DNA of 35,334 bases from assembly GCA_030638735.1 (NCBI GenBank), contig DAOWEB010000415.1:1-35334 (forward strand), in the 5' to 3' direction. The stretch is from Spirochaetaceae bacterium (GTDB taxonomy: Bacteria; Spirochaetota; Spirochaetia; B11-G9). Below, one piece after another: positions 17,654 to 26,953 of this stretch; the stretch's first letter is position 1, and every line of letters begins with the position of its first letter. The notes beneath the pieces are model-generated. The model worked only from the letters and a program-made list of their open reading frames with translations, was not told the DNA's origin and searched no databases. The position numbers and the translations under genes are program-made.

Positions 17654-18351
17654 ATCTTGTAACAGTTTCAGGTCCTCCCTCTGTAGGAAAAACTTCGGTA
17701 ATTCTTAAAACAATTGCATCCCTTAAAGAGCGTGGTTTAAAGGTTGGTGTTGTAAAGTTTGACTGCCTTTTTACAGACGATGATATTCTTTATGAAAAAG
17801 CAGGAGTAATGGTACAAAAGGGACTGTCAGGAGGTTTGTGTCCTGATCATTATTTTGTAAGTAATATTGAAGAGGTCACACAGTGGGGCCTGGATAATGG
17901 ATTTGATATACTTATTAGTGAATCTGCAGGACTTTGCAACAGATGCTCCCCATATATAAAAGATATTAAGGCTGTTTGTGTTATAGATAATTTAAGTGGG
18001 ATTGGAACCCCTAAAAAGATTGGACCTATGCTGAAAAGTGCAGATATTGTAATAATAACCAAAGGGGACATTGTATCCCAGGCGGAACGTGAGGTATTTG
18101 CTTCCAGAGTTCACAGTGTAAATCCTGCTGCACTAATACTTCATGTAAATGGACTCACGGGCCAGGGAAGCTTTGAACTTTCTACCCTTCTCTATGATAA
18201 AGATGAAAATATTACAACTCTTAAGGGAAAAACTCTCCGGTTCTCCATGCCTGCAGCACTTTGTTCCTATTGCCTGGGAGAAACCAGAATAGGTGAAAGT
18301 TATCAAATGGGAAATGTAAGAAAAATTGATCTCGGGAAAAAGGAGATATAG
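17650..18351 (+). CDS. HypB/UreG/CobW-like (G3E) GTP-binding protein with CxxC motifs
   Basis: ORF 233 aa; Walker A SGPPSVGKTS, ESAGLCNRCSPY (E-x-x-G), TKGD specificity motif, C-terminal CSYC; ATGA overlap with the upstream gene. Confidence 0.82.
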   Translation: MNLVTVSGPPSVGKTSVILKTIASLKERGLKVGVVKFDCLFTDDDILYEKAGVMVQKGLSGGLCPDHYFVSNIEEVTQWGLDNGFDILISESAGLCNRCSPYIKDIKAVCVIDNLSGIGTPKKIGPMLKSADIVIITKGDIVSQAEREVFASRVHSVNPAALILHVNGLTGQGSFELSTLLYDKDENITTLKGKTLRFSMPAALCSYCLGETRIGESYQMGNVRKIDLGKKEI

Positions 18352-18352
18352 A

Positions 18353-19366
18353 GTGCCGGTACTGACTGAAATAGATTTATTACATGAAAAAATTGATATA
18401 ATACTAAATTCCTATCCCTTTGCCGCCACCTTTTTAACAAACAATGGAATTGATCCTGTTAAATACAATGACAGTACCATGGATGAGTATTTTAAAAGTA
18501 TTAGTTCTGAGCATATGGAAGATAATGCAATTGATCCTGAACATTTAATTGAACAGTTTGCAGAATTTATTAAACAGATGCTATCCTTTCTTGGTGAGGA
18601 TAATAAGGTAGTAGAGTCTATAACCATTCTTCCAGGCCATGACAAATCCGGAAAAGATGAAGATTTTACGGAGTTTGTCATTCAAAAAAATGAAATTGTT
18701 TCTATTGTGGGACCTACAGGATCCGGTAAAAGCAGACTTCTTGGAGATATTGAATGGGCAGCACAAAATGATACTCCTACAGGAAGGAGCATACTTATTA
18801 ACGGAAAAACTCCCGATAAAAAATGGAGATATTCCTCATCAGAAAAACTTGTTGCCCAGTTATCCCAGAATATGAATTTTGTTATGGATATGTCTGTGTA
18901 TGAGTTTCTTGAACTCCATGCAGAAAGCAGAATGGTAACTGACAGTGAAACTATTATTAAAAAAATAATAGAAGAAGCAAATAAACTGGCCGGAGAAAAA
19001 TTTGATCCCAATACCCCTATTACAGCCTTAAGTGGAGGACAATCCCGGGCATTGATGATTGCAGATACTGCTATATTAAGTAAGTCTCCTATTATTCTTA
19101 TAGATGAAATAGAAAATGCAGGTATAGACAGAAAAAAAGCATTGAAACTGCTTATTGCAGAAGAGAAAATTGTGCTTATGGCAACACATGACCCTGTTCT
19201 GGCACTCATGGGGAACAGACGGATTGTTATAAAAAACGGTGGTATAGATAAAGTAATTGAAACAACAGAAGAAGAAAAAGAAATATTATCAGAAATAGAA
19301 GAACTGGATAGAAAAGTTCAGGAAATGAGAGAAAAACTACGTAATGGTGAAAAATTAACATCGTAA
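18353..19366 (+). CDS. Soluble ABC-type ATPase with N-terminal DUF1858/ScdA_N-like helical domain
   Basis: Walker A GPTGSGKS, signature LSGGQSRALM, Walker B IILIDE, H-loop ATHDP. GTG at 18353 preceded by AAGGAG is preferred over the track start at 18326. Confidence 0.85.
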   Translation: MPVLTEIDLLHEKIDIILNSYPFAATFLTNNGIDPVKYNDSTMDEYFKSISSEHMEDNAIDPEHLIEQFAEFIKQMLSFLGEDNKVVESITILPGHDKSGKDEDFTEFVIQKNEIVSIVGPTGSGKSRLLGDIEWAAQNDTPTGRSILINGKTPDKKWRYSSSEKLVAQLSQNMNFVMDMSVYEFLELHAESRMVTDSETIIKKIIEEANKLAGEKFDPNTPITALSGGQSRALMIADTAILSKSPIILIDEIENAGIDRKKALKLLIAEEKIVLMATHDPVLALMGNRRIVIKNGGIDKVIETTEEEKEILSEIEELDRKVQEMREKLRNGEKLTS

Positions 19367-19379
19367 TAAGGAGTATAAT

Positions 19380-19622
19380 ATGCATGATGGATGTGCAGGA
19401 AGTTTTGAAACAGGACAGCAGGTTTTAGATAAGGTAAGAACTATGGGTTTTGCAGAGCAGATAATGCCAATGCCCCTGGAAATAAAGTGTGAAGAATGCG
19501 GGAATGAATTTTCTATGGAAACATTCGAGTCAAAATGTCCTGAATGTGAAATGGTTTACGGTGTAGTTCCATGTCACGCTTTTGATGTGGCAAATGTAGC
19601 TCTTGCCGGGAAAAATTATTAA
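19380..19622 (+). CDS. Small zinc-ribbon-like protein
   Basis: ORF 80 aa; IKCEECGNEF...ESKCPECEMVYG (two CxxC), SD aaggag upstream; last gene of the operon. Confidence 0.75.
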   Translation: MHDGCAGSFETGQQVLDKVRTMGFAEQIMPMPLEIKCEECGNEFSMETFESKCPECEMVYGVVPCHAFDVANVALAGKNY

Positions 19623-19624
19623 AT

Positions 19625-19656
19625 AAAAAAAACCAGCTTTCGGGCTGGTTTTTTTA
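19625..19656 (+). terminator. Rho-independent terminator
   Basis: AACCAGC (19631-19637) - tttcgg - GCTGGTT (19644-19650) followed by T-run; A-run upstream could allow bidirectional function. Confidence 0.92.
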
Positions 19657-19731
19657 TTGCTCTGAAGTAAAAATCACTTTTTGTCCATAATAAATAGTAC
19701 TTTTATCTGTTATAGTAAAGGGAGAAGGAAA

Positions 19732-20052
19732 ATGATGATTACCCAGGAAGATTTATCTCAGATTACCGAACATATCCACGGTCATTTTAACCAATGGATA
19801 AGTAACGCTCAAATATCTGCAAATACCCACAACTATGAAATGGAACACTCAGAAAGACTTGTTCGTGTCGAAGAAAGTATTAAAAATTCAATTGAGCTGA
19901 CTCAGCAGGGTTTTAAACTTATGGAAAAAAGTTTTGAACACGTAGAAACAAGATTATCGGAATTATCCAGAAGAATTTTTCAATTTATGATATGGTCGTT
20001 CGGGTTTACTACTACAGCTGCCGGAGTAATAATTACTGTATTAAAATTTTAA
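19732..20052 (+). CDS. Small coiled-coil protein with C-terminal TM segment
   Basis: In-frame ATG at 19732 with SD gggagaagg; RVEESIKNSIELTQQGFKLMEKSFEHVETRLSELSRRIFQFMIWSFGFTTTAAGVIITVLKF. Confidence 0.65.
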   Translation: MMITQEDLSQITEHIHGHFNQWISNAQISANTHNYEMEHSERLVRVEESIKNSIELTQQGFKLMEKSFEHVETRLSELSRRIFQFMIWSFGFTTTAAGVIITVLKF

Positions 20053-20072
20053 AACTGGTGTTAGACAGGATA

Positions 20073-20294
20073 TTACAATATTCTAAGCCGCTGTATACGC
20101 AACAAATCCACATAGTACTTCTTTACCAGTCCCAGACCTCTGTGAATAGAAAGAAGACTCCTGCCCCGGGAAACTTCTAACATTACATTCTTAAGTTCAT
20201 TTACAGATAAATATTCACTTAAGGCCTGAAAAACCTGTAACTGGTCAGGCTCTGATAAAGAACCCAGCCAGTTATCAATATCTTCCAAAAACAC
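20073..20294 (-). CDS. Hypothetical small protein
   Basis: ORF 73 aa, 3 nt downstream of the cytidine deaminase gene; no recognised family. Confidence 0.45.
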   Translation of the reverse strand: MFLEDIDNWLGSLSEPDQLQVFQALSEYLSVNELKNVMLEVSRGRSLLSIHRGLGLVKKYYVDLLRIQRLRIL

Positions 20295-20297
20295 TTT

Positions 20298-20699
20298 TTA
20301 TTCCGGAATTTCGTTAAAAGGAACTGGAAGAAGTTCTTTAAGAAGCATTTTTTTCTCTATTCCCTTTGGGCTTGCAAGATAAATGGGAAAGTCGGGAGGA
20401 CAGAACTCTGAAAATACCTGTAAACATAAGGCACATGGAGGTGATGCAGGCTCTGATCCTGTTACAACTACACAGAACTCAAATTCGACCTTTCCAAGAG
20501 CTGCTATAACGCTTACAATAGCTGTTCTTTCTGCACAGATAGTACCGCCATAACTTGCATTTTCCACATTACACCCTGGAAATATTTTATCACTGTTTTT
20601 TACAGCTAACGCAGCACCAACCTTAAATTCAGAATATGGTGCATACGCATTTTCTCTTGCTTCGAGAGCAATTTTAAAAGCTTTGTCTAATTTATCCAT
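20298..20699 (-). CDS. cdd: Cytidine deaminase
   Basis: MDKLDKAFKIALEARENAYAPYSEFKVGAAL, GCNVENASYGGTICAERTAI, SPPCALCLQVFSEF. Track ORF extends to 20825 but the extra 42 aa lie in repeat DNA. Confidence 0.9.
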   Translation of the reverse strand: MDKLDKAFKIALEARENAYAPYSEFKVGAALAVKNSDKIFPGCNVENASYGGTICAERTAIVSVIAALGKVEFEFCVVVTGSEPASPPCALCLQVFSEFCPPDFPIYLASPKGIEKKMLLKELLPVPFNEIPE

Positions 20700-20731
20700 A
20701 TGTTGAATACTATTACATTTTTTATTGCCGT

Positions 20732-20837
20732 GTACAGACGTAGACTGCCTTTGTGGAGTAGAGATGTTGCCTTCCTTTTGTAGAGTACAGACGTAGCATG
20801 CCTTTGTGGAGTACAGACGTAGCATGCTACGTCTCTA
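20732..20837. repeat. Degenerate tandem array of GTACAGACGTAG-type palindromic repeat units
   Basis: gtacagacgtagactgcctttgtggagta / gagatgttgccttccttttgtagagta / cagacgtagcatgcctttgtggagta / gtacagacgtagcatgctacgtctctac. Confidence 0.85.
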
Positions 20838-20849
20838 CAGGGAAACCAA

Positions 20850-21167
20850 CTACAGATTTTTCTGCACTTCCACCTTTATAACTTCATACGGCTGTGCCCC
20901 AGTCAACCGCATAACACTCTCACCATTTTTAAATAACATTATAGTGGGGATACTCTGAATCTGATATTTTGCAGCTGCAGCCTGAGCTTTATCTATATCT
21001 ATTTTTATTGTCATAACCTTTCCGGAAAAATCTTTTGCTACTTTCTCTATGGCTGGTGATACCATTTTGCAGGGACTACACCAGTCTGCATAGAAATCTA
21101 CAAGAATAGGTTTCTTTGAGTTTTGTACCAGGTCAAAGAAAGATTTAGGTTTTGTTTTTTCACTCAT
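20850..21167 (-). CDS. trxA: Thioredoxin
   Basis: ORF 105 aa; ILVDFYADWCSPCKMVSPAIEKVA, YQIQSIPTIMLFKNGE. Confidence 0.93.
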   Translation of the reverse strand: MSEKTKPKSFFDLVQNSKKPILVDFYADWCSPCKMVSPAIEKVAKDFSGKVMTIKIDIDKAQAAAAKYQIQSIPTIMLFKNGESVMRLTGAQPYEVIKVEVQKNL

Positions 21168-21331
21168 TAATTTGCTCCATGGAGATAAGATAGTAATAAA
21201 ATTGAAAAATGAATAATTAATAATGAAAAATAAAGAGGGAGAAGGAAATAGGAGATAAATATATGTACTGTTACGGGCATTTAAGGGCTAAATGGAACCC
21301 TCAGAAAGACTGGTGAGACCTGGGAAAAACC

Positions 21332-22447
21332 TTAAAAATTCAGGCTATTCTGGAGAGATGCCAGTTTAGAATGCGAACCAGGCTGATCAGAAAATCTCTG
21401 TGAAATCCCGATTATTTCATCACTTTTAGACAAAAATACTTCAGTTAGATCAGGATCAAAATCCTTACCTTTATGTTGATTAATAAAACTAAAGGCTCTG
21501 TCAAAAGACCATGCCTCTTTATAGGGACGTACAGAGGTCAGAGCATCAAAAACATCTGCCAACGCAGCTATACGCCCCACTTTTGGAATAGTCATTCCTG
21601 AAAGACCTCTGGGATAGCCGCTCCCATCCCATTTTTCATGGTGTGAACTGACTACCGTCCGTGCAGTTCTGAGAAGGTCGGACGGATGATTTCCTATGAT
21701 ATTCTCACCAATTGTTGTGTGGCTTTTCATTACTTCCCATTCTTTCTGATCCAGCTTCCCGGGTTTCAGGAGGGCCATATCCGGAATACCTATTTTACCT
21801 ATGTCATGCATAGGCGCTGCCTGGTACAGTAATTCGTTTTCATCTTCAGTGAGTCCTGCAGCGATGCCCAATATCCGGCAAAAATGACTCATTCGAACAA
21901 TATGCATTCCTGTCTCATTGTCCCTGTACTCAGAGGCTACACCGAGTTTATGTATAATCTCCAGGCGTGTCTCATTTAATTCGGCAGTACGCAGCCGAAC
22001 TTTTTTCTCCAATTCCCGGTTCTGATCAGCAAGCGCCAGATGTGCTCTGACCCGAGCCAATACAATCAGAGGTCTTACCGGTTTAATGATGTAGTCAACT
22101 GCCCCTAGCTCAAACCCACGGGTTTCATCAAGAACATCATCCATAGCAGTAACAAACATTACCGGTATGCTCCTGGTCCTTATATTAGACTTTAAGTGAC
22201 TGCAAACTTCATATCCATTCATCTCCGGCATATTTATATCTAACAGACATAGATCCGGTGTGTCCGGGGATTCCATAATTCTGAGGGCGACAGCACCATT
22301 TGAAGCCACCTTCAATCGATAATCTTTTACTAATATATTCCTTAGAATATCAATATTTTCAGGCGAATCATCGGCGATGAGTATAGTTTGCTTTGAAAGT
22401 TTTCTATTATCATTAAGGGTATCGGCTTTCTTTTTATCATTATCCAT
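21332..22447 (-). CDS. Response regulator with HD-GYP domain
   Basis: ORF 371 aa; REC DLCLLDINMPEMNGYEV; HD-GYP MHDIGKIGIPD, SSHHEKWDGSGYPRGL. Confidence 0.94.
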   Translation of the reverse strand: MDNDKKKADTLNDNRKLSKQTILIADDSPENIDILRNILVKDYRLKVASNGAVALRIMESPDTPDLCLLDINMPEMNGYEVCSHLKSNIRTRSIPVMFVTAMDDVLDETRGFELGAVDYIIKPVRPLIVLARVRAHLALADQNRELEKKVRLRTAELNETRLEIIHKLGVASEYRDNETGMHIVRMSHFCRILGIAAGLTEDENELLYQAAPMHDIGKIGIPDMALLKPGKLDQKEWEVMKSHTTIGENIIGNHPSDLLRTARTVVSSHHEKWDGSGYPRGLSGMTIPKVGRIAALADVFDALTSVRPYKEAWSFDRAFSFINQHKGKDFDPDLTEVFLSKSDEIIGISQRFSDQPGSHSKLASLQNSLNF

Positions 22448-25400
22448 TATTTTCCTCCATTGATTTTATAATTCTTTCAACAATTTCCAATGAACCTTCA
22501 AAATCATAATCCGACATCCGCACAAAAAGAGTATCCGTTTCCACTTTATAACCGCAGCTTATTAGCGAAGGGCCCAGCCTCTCGATTATTCCAACAGTGT
22601 CTGCATCATATTCAGATAATAATTTTTCTGCCTTTTTTAACTCTGACACTATTTCTTCAGGTTTCATAAAGCGTTCTTCTTCCGGTGATAATATTTCCCG
22701 GTTTACCTCTTCAAACTCTGTAATGGAATCCAGTACTTCTCGTAAGATTTTATCGGTGTTTTCTAAATGTTTATCTATTTCTTCAACATCATTTTCCTTA
22801 GCTGCAGCTTCCAGTCCCCGGGCCGCTTTATATAATTCTTCTGCTCCAAGATTACCGGCAACCCCCTTTAAGGTATGGGCCAGACGGGTAGAGAGTTCAG
22901 TATCATTAGCTGCAAGGGACTGGCCAATTTCAGTTATAAATGTACTATATTTTGTTTTGAATCTGAGCAGTAATTTCAAATAGAGTTCATAATTTTGATG
23001 GACATGATGTAGTCCTGAGACGACGTCAATACCATGAAGATTGGATAGATGCCCCTCAAAAGCTTCCCTCGTGCAACGATGATGCTCACTTTCCGATATA
23101 AAGACCTCGCGCTCTGCTGGCTTTATACATTCAATCAGGGAGGAATAGAGCTTTGAAAGCTCAAAGGGTTTGGTGACAAAGTTATCCATTCCGGCATCCA
23201 GACATCTTTGCTTTACATCTCCCACTACATCGGCGGTCAGGGCAATTATGGGTAGATCGGTAAAATTTTTCTCTTTCCGGATTTCCCGGGCTGCCTGAAA
23301 GCCATCCATTACGGGCATCTGCAGATCCATCAGAACGGCATCAAAAGGAATGCCTTCCCGGGACTCCATTACCTTTTCCACAGCTTCCAGGCCATCGTTG
23401 GCGATGGAGACCCAAAAGCCTGCATTCTCCAGTGACTCTGTTGCTATCATCTGGTTAATCTCATTGTCTTCTGCCAGAAGAATCCGGGCACCTTTAATAT
23501 TTTCAAAACCATCCGGCAGGCGATCATTAAAAGAACTTGTAAGGTGATCAGGCTGGAATTCCTTACCAAAAACATTTAATATGGTGTTTAATAATTCAGA
23601 TGAACTATATGGTTTGCTTAAAAGGCCGCTGACATATGGTTTATCCTGACGGTTTAGAGTTTCTTCGGATATATAGGTGCTGGTTAGAATGATTTTTGGT
23701 TTCTGCACAATTTCCGGGTCGTTCTTTATCAGTTTCGAAGCTTTAATACCATCGATTCCTTTTTCTCTGGAGTCAATGATCACCATGTCATAGTATCGCT
23801 TTCCACTAACAAGGGCATTATGTAATTCATTAATGGCCCTGGAGCTTGAGCTGACTGTGGTGACAGTAAAACCGAATCTTTCCAGTTGTTCCCGTTCTAT
23901 GTTCCGGATATCCCTTATATCGTCTACTACTAAAATCCTTAAACCTTTCAAATCGACCGGTGGCTGTAAAAATGCTCTCTCTTCTTCTGCCTTATAGCCA
24001 AATCGGGCCGTAAAAAAGAAGGTACTGCCCTTCCCCTCTTTACTCTTTATCCCGATTTTGCCTCCCATCATTTGAACCAGTTTTCTGCTGATACTCAGGC
24101 CTAAACCGGTACCCCCGTACTCCCGGGTGGTAGATGTATCAGCCTGGGTGTAGGTTTGGAAAAGCTTCGCCTGATTTTCATCAGAAAGGCCGATTCCACT
24201 ATCTTTGACTGAAAATTTAAGCGTAACTTCCTTATCCGCTTTTTTTATTAACTGTGAAGATATGATGATATATCCATCATGTGTAAATTTTATGGCATTA
24301 CTGATCAGGTTTAGCAGAATCTGCTCCAATCTACCGGGATCCCCTACCAAAAAAGAGGGGATATCGGGATCCATGTCATATATAATTTCCAATCCCCTGT
24401 CCCTGCTTTTTTGGAAGCTGATATTTCCAAGACTCTTAAGAATAGAATCGATATCAAATTCAATAGATTCCATTATTAACATTCCAGCTTCGATTTTAGA
24501 AAAATCCAGAATATCGTTGATAATTGCCAGAAGATTATGGGAAGCCATGTTAATTTTTGATGAGTAATCCTTCTGCTTTTCGCTAAGCAGGCTATTATTA
24601 AGAAGGCGGTTAAGACCTATAATAGCATTAATGGGGGTACGAATTTCGTGGCTCATATTTGCTAGAAAATCACTCTTGGCACTATTAGCTTTTTCAGCTT
24701 CTTCTCTGGCCTGCTTCTGCTCCTCGACTGCCTGCTTCAATATGCTGATATCCCAATTGATACCTATCATGTGTGTTGCCCCGTCCGATTCATCACGTTG
24801 TACAACAGCATCTGCTTTGATTATCCGAATTTCGCCGTTAGGCCATACCACTCTAAAGTCAGTATCCAAATCTCTCTCTCCGATAATTGCAGCCTGTACA
24901 GCTGCATCTGCTGCTGGGAGATCTTCCGGATGAACACATTTCTGCCAGGCATCGTAAGCACCGCTGAAATCCTCAGGGGCAACACCGAACAACCTGTACA
25001 TTGTATCATCCCAGACAAGCAGATCTTCCACCAGATCCCAATCCCAAATTCCTATTTCTGCAGAGGAGGTAGCAAGGCGCAGCCGCTCTGAGAGAGTTTG
25101 TAAATGCTCTTCGTTTGCTTTCTGTTTAGTGATATCATGAATTATTGCACTGGACCAGGTTTTACCCTTAACCTGCATTCTGGCCAGAGATACAAGAATA
25201 GGTACAAGGCTTCCATCCCTCCTAAGGGCGTTAATTTCGTGACTGTAGCTTTCCATTGTTTTATTATGTCCGGTATGCAAATAATTTATCACATATTGTT
25301 CATGACTATCCTTGATGGGATCCGGAATCAGCATATTTAGACTATTTCCAATAACTTCAGCAGCCATATAATCAAAAATCCGCTCTGCACCGGAGTTGAA

Positions 25401-26138
25401 TGATTGAATAATTCCTGTATCATCGATGGTAACAATTCCGTCTACAGCCGTGTCCACAATTGAGTGCAATAGCTCACCGGTCTCCCACAATTCCCTGCTT
25501 AAGGATTTCTCACGTAAATAGCTGGAAGAGATCAGGGATATTACTATTGCAATTATTACGAGCGCCAGAATGGAACCTGATACAATAATAATAGAATTTA
25601 CACTTACTACAGTGCTGATCTCTTTCTGCTTTTGAGACAGCAAAACATGCTCTGTATCTGCCATTTCTTCCTGAAGGTTAATAATTGCTTTTGTAAGAGC
25701 ATTACATCTATCACAATCAACAGCATTTTTGGCAGCTTCAAGTCTGGATACATTATGCAGAGAAACAGACTCTTCAATCCTTGCAAACTTTTCATCAATT
25801 AACTCTTTCATAGATGCCAGGCGGTGCAGCTGGATGGGTTTATCGATAAACAGGAGGGTTAAACTCTGATGTATCTCTATAAGTCCGGACATTTCCCCAT
25901 AATAAGCCTGGAGATCCTTATCATTACCTGACAGTAAATAAGTTAGATGAAAAGTCTCTGCATTAGCTAAATAATGTAGGATACTATCCAAAACTTCCAT
26001 ATTCCTGAAGGTGATATCTGTCTTGTTGTTGAGCTCTTCAATCCTGGAAACACTTTGGAAACCAATAAACATAACAGTAAACAGCAGGACACTGGGAATT
26101 ATAAAAATAAACACACGTTTTTTATATGTCGAATTCAC
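22440..26138 (-). CDS. Membrane hybrid histidine kinase (sensor - PAS - PAS - HisKA - HATPase - REC - REC - Hpt)
   Basis: FLANMSHEIRTPINAI; NLISNAIKFTHDG; GTGLGLSISRKLV; two RECs (MVIIDSREKGIDG, AVLMDLQMPVMDGFQ); Hpt LAHTLKGVAGNLG. GTG at 26138 with SD agggag preferred to the track start at 26165. Confidence 0.92.
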   Translation of the reverse strand: MNSTYKKRVFIFIIPSVLLFTVMFIGFQSVSRIEELNNKTDITFRNMEVLDSILHYLANAETFHLTYLLSGNDKDLQAYYGEMSGLIEIHQSLTLLFIDKPIQLHRLASMKELIDEKFARIEESVSLHNVSRLEAAKNAVDCDRCNALTKAIINLQEEMADTEHVLLSQKQKEISTVVSVNSIIIVSGSILALVIIAIVISLISSSYLREKSLSRELWETGELLHSIVDTAVDGIVTIDDTGIIQSFNSGAERIFDYMAAEVIGNSLNMLIPDPIKDSHEQYVINYLHTGHNKTMESYSHEINALRRDGSLVPILVSLARMQVKGKTWSSAIIHDITKQKANEEHLQTLSERLRLATSSAEIGIWDWDLVEDLLVWDDTMYRLFGVAPEDFSGAYDAWQKCVHPEDLPAADAAVQAAIIGERDLDTDFRVVWPNGEIRIIKADAVVQRDESDGATHMIGINWDISILKQAVEEQKQAREEAEKANSAKSDFLANMSHEIRTPINAIIGLNRLLNNSLLSEKQKDYSSKINMASHNLLAIINDILDFSKIEAGMLIMESIEFDIDSILKSLGNISFQKSRDRGLEIIYDMDPDIPSFLVGDPGRLEQILLNLISNAIKFTHDGYIIISSQLIKKADKEVTLKFSVKDSGIGLSDENQAKLFQTYTQADTSTTREYGGTGLGLSISRKLVQMMGGKIGIKSKEGKGSTFFFTARFGYKAEEERAFLQPPVDLKGLRILVVDDIRDIRNIEREQLERFGFTVTTVSSSSRAINELHNALVSGKRYYDMVIIDSREKGIDGIKASKLIKNDPEIVQKPKIILTSTYISEETLNRQDKPYVSGLLSKPYSSSELLNTILNVFGKEFQPDHLTSSFNDRLPDGFENIKGARILLAEDNEINQMIATESLENAGFWVSIANDGLEAVEKVMESREGIPFDAVLMDLQMPVMDGFQAAREIRKEKNFTDLPIIALTADVVGDVKQRCLDAGMDNFVTKPFELSKLYSSLIECIKPAEREVFISESEHHRCTREAFEGHLSNLHGIDVVSGLHHVHQNYELYLKLLLRFKTKYSTFITEIGQSLAANDTELSTRLAHTLKGVAGNLGAEELYKAARGLEAAAKENDVEEIDKHLENTDKILREVLDSITEFEEVNREILSPEEERFMKPEEIVSELKKAEKLLSEYDADTVGIIERLGPSLISCGYKVETDTLFVRMSDYDFEGSLEIVERIIKSMEENNG

Positions 26139-26590
26139 AATAGATCTCCCTATTTGAACTGCCACACGTATGCTGCGAGGTATCTGAATTCAGTTCAAAA
26201 ATCTACAGGTTTGATGGGCAATTTCCAAAAAACGATTTATTTTACGAACATATTTGACAGAATATGGAAACCACAGGACAAAGAGATACATAATTTTTTA
26301 ATAGTTTCATTATAATAAACATTTCAAACCTTAATTAATATTAATCTAATTTAAAAGGAATATCAAATAAAATCCTATTTTATTATAAAATTTATCAATG
26401 ATCTTTTTGCGATGCAGATTATATTTACACGTTTTTGGCTATATTGCTCAGTTATTCTTTCTATAGGCTTGAAATATTAGATATATTAGATGTTATGGAA
26501 ATCAAAATAAACTAAAAATCAACACTTATCAAATAGCTTTCAATAAATGGAGCTTGTATATAAGTAATTCTTCTACTAAACTAAAATCGT

Positions 26591-26953
26591 ATGATAAATA
26601 TAATGGTAATTGATGATGATATAAATATTCGTTCTGCCCTATCAAGAGAATTACGTTTCCATGGTTTTAATATAATTCCAGCAGAAACAGGATTAATGGC
26701 TCTTAATAAACTGGAAAGCCAACCTATTGATTTGGTACTGGTAGATATTAGAATGCCCGTAATGGATGGTCTTGAATTTATAAGAAAAGTAGTTGTTGAA
26801 CACCCTCTTATACAAATTATTATTTTGTCAGGTACTGTAACAAAAGAGGTAATTGCATCCATAGCACCCTATAGAGATAATATTCTGGATGTAATAGCAA
26901 AACCATGGGATCAGGATGCATTGTTAGAATTAATTAAAGCTGCGACTTCTTAA
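26591..26953 (+). CDS. Single-domain response regulator
   Basis: ORF 120 aa; MVIDDDINIRSAL, DLVLVDIRMPVMDGLEF, ILSGT, AKPWDQDALL. Confidence 0.88.
   Translation: MINIMVIDDDINIRSALSRELRFHGFNIIPAETGLMALNKLESQPIDLVLVDIRMPVMDGLEFIRKVVVEHPLIQIIILSGTVTKEVIASIAPYRDNILDVIAKPWDQDALLELIKAATS

Noticed and set aside
18412-19209. Minus-strand ORFs in the ABC ATPase gene
   Set aside because: Antisense to a gene with complete Walker A, signature and Walker B motifs.
21190-21240. Low-complexity tgaataattaataatgaaaaataaa as a third copy of the 15143/15675 repeat
   Set aside because: Resembles only the A-rich prefix; the cgtaggggtagg hairpin part is missing, so it is not counted as a copy.
22597-25340. Plus-strand ORFs inside the hybrid kinase gene
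   Set aside because: Antisense shadows of kinase, REC and Hpt domains.
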